From: Procambarus clarkii
Lineage: Eukaryota; Arthropoda; Malacostraca; Decapoda; Cambaridae
Direction of reading: 5' to 3'
Assembly (NCBI RefSeq): GCF_040958095.1
Contig: NC_091154.1
Location: forward strand, 46,546,232 to 46,610,231
DNA: 64,000 nucleotides
In this document: in pieces, positions 56,316-64,000 of the stretch
How positions within the stretch are numbered: the first letter of the stretch is position 1
Layout of the letters: each line of letters starts with the position of its first letter
Notes under the pieces: model-generated
Seen by the model: only the letters and a program-made list of their open reading frames with translations
The model's database searches: none
Told to the model about the DNA's origin: nothing
Program-made: the position numbers and the translations under genes

Positions 56316-56994
56316 TAAATTAAGTTTCGACTCTCTCTCGGGTGAGAGAGATGGGGCGACTCTCGCCCCATCTATTGGAGATTCTGTGCATTAAATACCC
56401 AAAGCTACTCAAACCCTCCTAGCATTATTTAAGTAATGAAGTAATATGGTATATTTACTCACTATAATGTGGGTGCTGAATGCAGAACATGAGAAAACAT
56501 ATATTTACTCCAAACTAATATAATTTCATTATGAAATAAGTAGCATCAAAGGAAGTCGATGGTCCAAGCAGCAATGTTGTGGAGCGACTTATCCAAGATA
56601 TATCGTTGTTTGGAAAGTGTTTGTTGGCATATCCAGTTGTCACACTTCTCTGCTCAAATTATCACAAATTTAAATTATAATGTTAACAAGTAGAATACGT
56701 ATTTTTAATAAAATCTAACATAACTAGCCAGAAAACATTTAACATTAATTAAAAAATATATGTTTCGAAGTTAAATAGACTTCATAGGACAATGGTTTTG
56801 TTATATATACTCGTTATTCGTTGACATGCGTTCGCTACTTAAACTACCATGTACTGTACTTATGTAAAATCTCCCATGTCTCTTCGCTCATCTCACCGAA
56901 CCCTACAGGCTCTGTGATATATTGTTTAATTAATTGAGATTCACAAATAAAGCTAATAATTGTATATGTTATCAAAAAGGCAGAGCTTAGTTTA
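56316..56994. other. AT-rich DNA, possible diverged satellite
   Basis: No gene. CTCTCTCTCGGGTGAGAGAG (56,331-56,350) forms a short hairpin, and a second copy of CGACTCTC lies beside it. The last 60 bp resemble the satellite unit. Confidence 0.4.
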
Positions 56995-57300
56995 GTTCAT
57001 TTATTATGCACTCCATACCCATCCTATGGGCGATAGTGGAGTGTTACAGAGGCACATAATGGGCTCAGGGAATGAGCCCCACAATTCATATAGCCAAGCA
57101 AGTTATAATCTTGATAAGCTAGTTACAAAAGTCAATACACATTGTCACATCAACAATGGGCTCGAGACCGACCACAAGTACAGTTTATAATTTAAGCAAC
57201 TGACATATATGGAGGGCTAGTGTCACAATTGATATGTTTATCCTACACATAACCCCCTCTCCCCCATCCAATGGGCAGCGGTGGATAGGTTACAATCAAG
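56995..57300 (-). repeat. Interspersed repeat R1
   Basis: Complement of 26,365-26,685, with CCCATCCTATGGGCGATAG, AGAGGCACATAATGGGCTCA and CCACAAGTACAGTTTATAA blocks. Confidence 0.8.
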
Positions 57301-57839
57301 TTTTTTTTTTGCGTTTTATTCAGAGATTAGGTCTTATTAGGTGAGGAAAGATATTCATATTTTAAAGAAGGCTTCTTGGCTGATGCTCTCCATTGATGGA
57401 AAATATACAACCTTTTGAAAATCAATATTAGTTTGATCTAGATATTGTAATTAACGAAAGTATTTATGTCATCAGAAAGGTAGAAATATAGGATACATTT
57501 AAAATCCTTTGTCATAAATATAACTGAAGTGAAAACGAAGATATATGCGTTTTGATAGTTACTTGATGGCTTGCTCTGAGAGTGTGAAGCCCTGCACACC
57601 AGCCAATAAATTGTATAATTAGTTTCCATATATTTTAATTAATCTTAAAAATCTATATGTCAGAAGAAAGGAAGATGTAGTCGTTAATGTGACAACATTT
57701 AAAAATATATATCTCTTAAGTTAAATAAATAATACCACCTTATCGCCGGTGTCCGGACACATGAAAATTACCTAGGTATCAGTATCCAGCCAGGCGGGGA
57801 TCACAGGCTGCACAATACTGATTAATTATATAATGCACT
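57301..57839. other. Diverged satellite and unassigned AT-rich DNA
   Basis: Includes satellite-like words (ATATATGCGTTTTGATAGTT near 57,540; AAATCTATATGTCAGAAGAA near 57,650). No open frames of interest. Confidence 0.4.
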
Positions 57840-58100
57840 ACTTGTGGTCGATCTCGAACCCATTTATGATTTGACGACTTATAGTGAATTTTGTAACTAG
57901 CTCATTAAGATTGTATCTTGCTTAGCTAAATGAATTGTGGGGTTCGGTCCATTCATTTTCTTTCTTTATTATGCACCCCATAATACCCATCCTGTGGGCG
58001 ATGGTGTAAAGGATTACAGAGGCACATAATCGGTTCAGGAACTGAACCCTCTAGTTCGTTTCGCTAAGCAAATAACAATCTTTTGACGCTAGTTACAAAA
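57840..58100. repeat. Two R1 fragments, head to head
   Basis: 57,840-57,960 is R1 in plus orientation (CTTGTGGTCGATCTCGAACC). 57,955-58,100 is R1 in minus orientation (CCCATCCTGTGGGCGATGG). Confidence 0.75.
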
Positions 58101-58104
58101 TTAT

Positions 58105-58205
58105 TAATGTACACATACTTATGCATACATGTACATATACATACGTATACATATATAAATACACATACATATTTAATCACCCACACAAATACACACATCA
58201 GTAAT
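58105..58205. repeat. (TACA)n-like microsatellite
   Basis: Imperfect ACATACATGTACATATACAT stretch followed by CACACAAATACACAC. Confidence 0.85.
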
Positions 58206-58424
58206 TTTTTGTGTCACAAGTGATTCAACAAGAGGCTCACAACAGTCACTATACAAGGCACTTTACATCTATGAGGAGTCGCACAGTTACTAGTCTGGCT
58301 CCACACCCACCCAACTGGGCGGCAGCTTTACAGTTACCTGGTGTTATTCTTCACCTATATCTTTTTCTGGTTAATCCCTATTTACATTATGCAGTTCAGG
58401 TTTCGTCGCCATACTATAGTTTTT

Positions 58425-58645
58425 AGTTTAGTTAATTTATCACATAATGGGTTCAGGGACTGAACACACAATTTATTTATCTAAGCAAGTTACAATCTTG
58501 AGGAGCTAGCCACAAAATTCATAACACATCGTCACATCAATAACATGTGTTCGAGATCGACCACAAGTACAGTTTCTAAATTAAGCAAATGCCATATGTG
58601 GAGAGCTAGTGTCACAATTGATATGTTTGTCCTGCACATTTCCAC
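58425..58645 (-). repeat. Interspersed repeat R1
   Basis: Complement of the R1 middle, with CACATAATGGGTTCAGGGAC and ATCGACCACAAGTACAGTTT. The preceding 58,210-58,424 is unassigned. Confidence 0.75.
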
Positions 58646-58654
58646 AGTAGTTTG

Positions 58655-58725
58655 CTTGGGTTTGCTTGGGTACATAGACAAGAGACTGAACTTCAGCACC
58701 CACATACAACACATAAAGGGATGCT
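58655..58725 (+). pseudogene. LINE family C thumb fragment
   Basis: Plus strand reads LGYIDKRLNFSTHIQHIKG, the block found at 740-795 (LDKRLNFRTHIQHITKK). A GA run follows at 58,728-58,753. Confidence 0.65.
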
Positions 58726-59261
58726 CTGAGAGAGAGAGAGAGAGAGAGAGGGAGAGTAAAAATATCCACTGAGGTCTGATTAAGTCCTTTTGGGGACCTT
58801 AATCATTAGGACGTTCAATGATTAACGCAAAGTGAAGCGTATTCAGATGGTATATTGACAACATTCAGCATATCTCATAATGACCTAGTAGTACTTGGTG
58901 CACAAATACCTTTTCCAAAGGAATCGCAAAACATAATTAAACACAACTGTACCGTACAGTGTTATATATTTATTTCAGTTTGAACAATTTTTAACATTAA
59001 AGAATAAATCCTTTAATTGGTTGAAATTGGTTTTAATATTCGAAATCTAATTTGTTGATGTTAAATAATATAAGGTTCAAATTTATTAAGATACATACTT
59101 TAAAAACTATTTCTATTTGAAATTTAAATAACATTAAAAGAGTACAGAATATAACAAATACCGACTATATAAAAGACCTGATAGTTGCAGCACTTAATTA
59201 TGCTATTGTAACACATTGAAAGTAATAACATTATTTGATTCAGCAAAGCATTTGGTAAGGT

Positions 59262-59267
<6 letters not shown>

Positions 59268-59306
<39 letters not shown>
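59268..59306. repeat. (AAT)n microsatellite
   Basis: About 13 units of AAT inside the element, between the left arm and the gene relic. Confidence 0.95.
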
Positions 59307-59307
<1 letters not shown>

Positions 59308-59334
59308 TATTAATTAAGTATTTTAAATTATAAT

Positions 59335-60041
59335 TTACAACTTGCTAGCGCACAAGAAACAAATCCACGAATCATCATTACATTCTGTAACACCTACACA
59401 TGATCCATGGTGCCAAATATTGCAACGGTCACAGCATACCATCAGCTTCAAATCATTTGGCTTTCTGCAAATGCAGTACACTTCCATCGAGCATGACCGG
59501 ATGATTCGTTTTCTTCTCAGTGTCTGAGCTGCAGGGAATGAGATGAGACACTTTCCTTTAAAGTTCTCTTGAAGATGTTGTCTCATTCTGCATATCATAC
59601 GAGGTTCACCGGATCTACACCACTTGCAAGTGATGCAGCAAACGCCACAGCATATACCCCACTCATACTTGAGTCCTTGTGTCTGCTGACATTCATTATA
59701 TTGCATATCAGCTTATCATCCTGGCAATTAGCAAGAGCATACAAGATGACTTCAGTAGATTTGGATGGTAATTTATGCCTGGTGTCGTATATGTTAATTT
59801 GTCCAGTTACTCCAATGTTGGAAACGGTGGCCCAGTGACAACCATCAACTTGGATAATTTGAATAAATTCACCAATTGTAACTGGCCAGGAGAGGTCCCG
59901 CTACAACGCTGGGTCATGAAGGCCTTCTAGGCTTGGCACAGTTTGTTTGATGAGGTCACATGCAGATTTTATATGAAGGTCAGAGAGCTGTACATTTGTT
60001 CCAATGTTCATTATCTCGTCATTTGTTAAATAATTTAACAT
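59335..60041 (-). pseudogene. Ulp1-like cysteine protease with C-terminal PHD finger, broken
   Basis: Minus strand from ATG 60,041: MLNYLTNDEIMNIGTNVQLS, SDLHIKSACDLIKQTVP, HDPAL*RDLSWPVT (a TAG for Gln), then EFIQIIQVDGCHWATVSNIG with the catalytic-type His, INIYDTRHK with Asp, then QQTQGLKYE and a GVYAVAFAASLASGVDPVN block. The Cys expected before GVxA is Trp. Two or three frameshifts occur at 59,640-59,700. The last frame has VYCICRKPNDLKLMVCCDRC, IWHHGSCVGV and WICFLC, a complete Cys4-His-Cys3 PHD pattern, and ends at 59,335. The order is that of C48-type proteases plus PHD found as uncharacterised genes in invertebrates and in some DNA transposons; the exact family is not known to me. 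Confidence 0.75.
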
Positions 60042-60388
60042 TGTCGAATGTGAAGCACTGTTATCACTCTCCTTATTGTTGCATTGGTGTGAGGAGTGGC
60101 AGTGATTGGTTCAGTTTATTTTTTTTTTTTAAATAGGGACATAAATTTGTACTGCAGATACCAGTACAGTTGCACCGTTTCTTTATATATTTTATACTTG
60201 GGTTAGCAAGGCGAGACGCTTCTCTTAACGTGATACTGTTGGTATCAAATAGAAATAGTTTTTAAAGTATGTATCTTAATAAATTTGAACCTTATATTAT
60301 CAACATCAACATATTATATTATTTAACATCAACAAATTAGATTTCGAATGTTAAAACCAATTTCAACCAATTAAAGGATTTATCCTTT

Positions 60389-61351
60389 TTAAAGGATTTG
60401 ACACAAAAATCAGTATGAAAATTACCTCGGCTGAGGATATTGAAAAACTTCAAGCTGATATTAATAAAGTTTTCGACTGGGCATCAGAAAATAACATGAT
60501 GTTTAACAGTGATAAATTCCAGGTACTCAGGTACGGTAAAAATGAGGACCTTAAACATAATACAGAGTACAAAACACAATCAAATGTACCCATAGTATTA
60601 AAACAGCATGTAATGGATTTGGGAATAATAATGTCTGACGACCTAACGTTTAAGGAGCATAACCAAGCAAATATTGCGACAGCCAGAAAAATGATAGGAT
60701 AGATTATGAGAACTTTCAAATCCAGGGATCCCATCACAATGGTTGTACTCTTCAAGTCACTTGTGTTGTCCCGTCTTGAGTACTGCTCAGTACTCACTTC
60801 CCCCTTCAGAGCAGGAGAGATTGCTGAAATAGAGGGAATACAGAGAACATATACGGCACGCATAGACGCAATAAAGCACCTAAATTATTGGGATCGTCTC
60901 AAAGCCCTCCAAATGTACTCACTAGAAAGAAGACGAGAGAGATATCAAATAATATACACCTGGAAGATACTGGAGGGCCAAGTACCAAATCTACACAGTA
61001 AAATAACAACGTACTGGAGTGAACGATATGGAAGAAAATGTAGAATAGAACCAGTGAAGAGCAGAGGTGCCATAGGCACAATCAGAGAACACTGTATAAA
61101 CATCAGAGGTCGGCGGTTGTTCAACGTCCTCCCAGCAAGCATAAGAAATATTGCCGGAACAACCGGGGACATTTTCAAGAGGAAACTAGATTTATTCCTC
61201 CAAGGAGTGCCGGACCAACCGGGCTGTGGTGGGTATGTGGGCCTGCGGGCCGCTCCAAGCAACAGCCTAGTGGACCAAACTCTCACAAGTCAAGCCTGGC
61301 CTCGGGCCGGGCTTGGGGAGTAGAAGAACTCCCAGAACCCCATCAACCAGG
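60389..61351 (+). pseudogene. 5'-truncated LINE family B, nested
   Basis: Flanked by TATCCTTT at 60,381-60,388 and 61,352-61,359. It encodes the part after RT motif C: ITSAEDIEKLQADINKVFDW, YKTQSNVPIVL, LTFKEHNQANIATARKMIG, an amber codon at 60,700-60,702, then FKSLVLSRLEYCSVL, RRRERYQIIYTWKILEGQVP, RRLFNVLPASIRNIAGTTGD and the end GCGGYVGLRAAPSNSLVDQ before TAG at 61,321. Apart from the amber codon the frame is open, so the copy is fairly young. The 3' end CCCCATCAACCAG has no poly(A). Confidence 0.85.
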
Positions 61352-61419
61352 TATCCTTTAATGTTAAAAATTGTTCAAATTGAAATAAATATATAACACT
61401 GTACAGTACAGTTGTGTTT

Positions 61420-61509
61420 GCCTGCCACAGCCTGCCACAGCCTTGAGAGCACGGAGCCTCTCTCTACATTGGCGACCCAGTCTGGCTAAACATTGCGGTA
61501 CAGTAGAAC
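61420..61509 (+). other. Possible LTR end and primer site
   Basis: GAGCCTCTCTCTACA is followed by TTGGCGACCCAGTCTGGC at 61,470-61,487, which looks like an LTR end and a tRNA primer site of the same type as at 44,473-44,456. No LTR body or coding part is present. Confidence 0.35.
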
Positions 61510-63385
61510 CTCAAGACCAAGGTATTTGTATCTGGTAACTAGTCGAGCAGAGAGCCATCATCCAACTGCATTTTGCGATCGGCCCCACCCCGTCTGGGTG
61601 GGTGTCGGTTCAGGATCTTTGTTTTCTCTACTGAGATGACTAAGCATAGTTCCTGACATGTGGACAATACAGAGTTCAGAACATTTTGGGTGTTGGTATA
61701 CCCATTGGTGTGGATCAGTATATCATCCACATAGCTAATGATGTGTTCGCTGGACCTTCTAGTTACAAAGTTTAAAAGTGCACTGATTAACACATTGAAC
61801 AGAGTAGGACTGAGGACACCTCCCTGTGGAGTGCCAAGTTCAAAAAATCTCGTTACACTCCTATGCCCATGGAACAGTACAGATGACTTCCTGTTGGATA
61901 GATAGCCTCTTATCCACCGTAGAAGCCATCCTCCAACATTTATTTTAGCAAGTTCTCTCAGAATGACGTGTGGGTTAGCAATGTCAAAGGCTGACTTAAG
62001 ATCTAGGAAAGTGGTGTATGACCTATCAGTATGCAGGGTGAGGAATGTGGTAATACAGTGATGTACACTCTTTCCATGCATAAAGCCATATATCTGGGGA
62101 GACAACATATTAATAATTTTGTAAAGGAGACGGTTGAGAACCATCCTCTCAAGACACTTATAGAGACAACTAGTGAGGGAGATTGGGCGAAAAGCACTCG
62201 GCTGGTGAGGTTTAGGAATGGGAATAATAACACTGTTGGTCCATGACTTAGGAAGCTCCCCAGTTACATAGCTCATATTATACAATTGAAGAAAGGTATT
62301 CCCTGGAACTAGCAGAAGCATATGCAGTATGCCGTCAGTAACTCCATCCTCCCCGGGTGATGTAGCTTTGCCTTTATGTAGAGCAGAATCTAGTTTGTAT
62401 TCAGTAAAAAGCATGTCACAGTCATCCTCTTGATGACGCATGAAGTCAAGGAGCCTTGCCCTATCAGTATATCTATTATTTAATTCATTCTTTGAGGGTA
62501 GAGGAAGACTGTCAAAGCTGGAAGTCGTGGCCCAAGCATCAACAAGCTCATTTGCTCTGTGCAGAGGATTAGGGTACGAGATCTCTGCAGCATTTTTTCC
62601 TTTGATCTTGTTGATATCCTTCCATGCCCGACTTAGTGGCGTGTGAGAATTGAGACCACGGACAAAAGTTTCCCAGTCTGTCTGCCTCAGCTCCACCATA
62701 CGTTCCCTGGCCTTAGCCAGAGCCGCTTGAAAGAGCCGAAGCATTTCAGCAGTGCGGGTCCTTCTACAAGCTAGTCCAATTATTCTGGCAGTGCGTTTTA
62801 GTGTCTGCAATTTAGAATCATTATAATAAACATAAGTGCTATGACCAGTGTAATTTGGGTTACGTGGCCTGGACGATGGATCAAGTGATTCTATAAACTG
62901 GTTGATAGTACCTGTGAGCTCATTGTTAAAATCTTCAACTGATGAAGGCTCAGATGACTGCACCATTCTGACACATGAGCAACAAGATTGTCTCGTTGAT
63001 CGATGGGCACAGCCAGCCTCTTCCGCTTGAACACTCCACCAGGGAGGATAGAGCTGCCAATGCTTACAGTGGCTAATATGGGCAGATGATCAGACGCCAT
63101 AACTGGCACTATTGACGAGGCGCACACGGTGTGGGAGACGTTGAAACCGAGACATAGATCAGGAATACCTCCGTAGATATGCGTCGGTTCAAGGTCACCC
63201 ACAATCTGTGCATCATCGTGACTACCTAATAGTGACACTAGTTGGTTGCCGTTACGATTACTGAACTGCGAATTACCAATATTCCTATGCCTAGCGTTAT
63301 AATCACCTATAATGATGCTAGGCTCAGTCTGAATACAGATAGGAAGGTCAGCATAATTAAAGTTACAAGGAGTCGATTATTTAAT
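61510..63385 (-). pseudogene. I/Jockey-type LINE ORF2 (endonuclease end and RT)
   Basis: Minus strand from 63,385: endonuclease end with IIIGDYNARHRNIGNSQFSN and ASDHLPILATVSI (the SDH motif), a one-base frameshift near 62,955, then a 475-codon open frame (62,966-61,539). It holds AFRPISLTSCLYKCLERMVL, TTFLDLKSAFDIANPHVIL (motif A), ELGTPQGGVLSPTLFNVL (motif B) and IISYVDDILIHTNG (motif C with V-D-D), all catalytic Asp present. A second shift follows at DDGSLLD near 61,545 (LVTRYKYLGLE in the other frame), and the copy is cut at about 61,510. The 5' side is replaced by the microsatellite. It could have been active recently; this copy is not. Confidence 0.87.
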
Positions 63386-63446
63386 ACATAGTTGTTTTTC
63401 ACTTTAACTGGATGATAGAGGGGGAGTCTTTAACGTGATTGGAATA

Positions 63447-63676
63447 CATACATACATACATACATACATACATACATACATACATACATGCATGCGTACA
63501 TACATTCATACATACATACATACATACATACATACATACATACATACATACATACATACATGCATACATGCATGCATACATGCATACATACATACATACA
63601 TACATACATACATACATACATGCGTATATAAATACATGCGTATATACATGCGTATATAAATACATACATACATACA

Positions 63677-63707
<31 letters not shown>

Positions 63708-64000
63708 CATGCGTACATACATACATCCATCCATCTATCCATACATACATACATACATACATACATACATACATACATACATACATACATGCATACATAC
63801 ATACATACATACATACATACATACATACATGCATACATACATACATACATACATACATACATACATGCATGCGTACATACATACATACATGCATGCGTAC
63901 ATCCATCCATCTATCCATACATACATACATACATACATACATACATGCATGCGTACATACATACATACATACATACATACATGCATGCGTACATACATAC
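63447..64000. repeat. (CATA)n microsatellite, continues past the window
   Basis: Tetranucleotide CATA with GCATGCGTA and CCATCCATCTATCC variant blocks that repeat as higher-order units (for example at 63,725 and 63,903). Tyr/Met/Cys-rich frames across it are artefacts. Confidence 0.97.

Larger units (their letters stand above)
58939..61419. mobile_element. Terminal-inverted-repeat element with protease/PHD relic and nested LINE
   Basis: The left arm 58,939-59,120 pairs with the right arm 60,245-60,388 plus 61,360-61,419. The right arm is split by a LINE (60,389-61,351) and has a 20-bp extra block near 60,310. Ends are AAACACAACTGTACYGTACAG and its complement. Removing the LINE leaves an element of about 1.5 kb whose centre is the minus-strand gene relic 59,335-60,041. 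The flanks show no clear target duplication (left ATAATT, right GCCTGC), so the true ends may lie slightly elsewhere. Confidence 0.72.

Noticed and set aside
63399-63998. Met/Tyr/Cys/Val-rich frames of up to 182 codons
   Set aside because: Translation of the (CATA)n microsatellite.

Overview
This window reads as transposon-dense DNA from a eukaryote, most likely a decapod crustacean and perhaps a crayfish. The basis is the type of interspersed repeats (several LINE families, a GTCGTACCTAGTAGCC-ended MITE, a tRNA-derived SINE, DIRS, Penelope-like and Gypsy elements), long (TA)n, (CT)n and (CATA)n microsatellites, and spliced coding exons. The species guess is inference. Nothing prokaryotic is seen: no operons, Shine-Dalgarno sites or CRISPR. 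Most long open frames are remains of mobile elements or readings through tandem repeats. || Layout. 1-6.0 kb: decayed LINE fragments and a 0.36 kb (TA)n tract. 6.5-10.0 kb: the last two coding exons of an unidentified host gene on +, split by a 3.4 kb intron that holds a fold-back pair of Penelope-like ends, a MITE and a minus-strand LINE. 10.1-12.1 kb: 3'UTR, CT microsatellite and LTR-like DNA. 12.1-15.3 kb: I-type LINE relics with RNase H. 15.3-17.8 kb: DIRS gag. 17.8-18.5 kb: Penelope-like 3' end. 18.9-22.9 kb: Gypsy-like Gag-protease lacking RT, then LTR-like DNA. 23-28.5 kb: decayed and intact C2H2 zinc-finger genes around a TTAA-flanked element. 29.2-30.6 kb: two tandem arrays. 32.5-34.9 kb: a TTAA-family element with two more tandem arrays. 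34.9-39.1 kb: a DIRS element broken by an LTR-like insertion that itself carries a MITE. 39.1-46.7 kb: a young, complete but RT-less LTR retrotransposon. 47.6-52.4 kb: SINE, DIRS and LINE fragments, the LINE split by a TTAA element. 52.9-58.7 kb: minisatellites, an old satellite of about 190 bp and a second TTAA element. 58.9-61.4 kb: a terminal-inverted-repeat element with a broken Ulp1-like protease/PHD gene and a nested LINE. 61.5-63.4 kb: a LINE with a largely open RT. 63.4-64 kb: a (CATA)n microsatellite running off the window. || Only two loci look like host protein genes: the spliced gene ending at 10,043 (+) and the intronless zinc-finger gene at 27,456-28,544 (-). The strongest unusual signals are the young LTR element with an inverted order of pol remnants, the protease/PHD transposon, the TTAA-element family that repeatedly carries tandem repeats, and the near-perfect 328-bp palindrome inside the host intron. 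Nesting gives relative ages: LINE into TIR element, TTAA element into LINE and into satellite, MITE into LTR-like insertion into DIRS.
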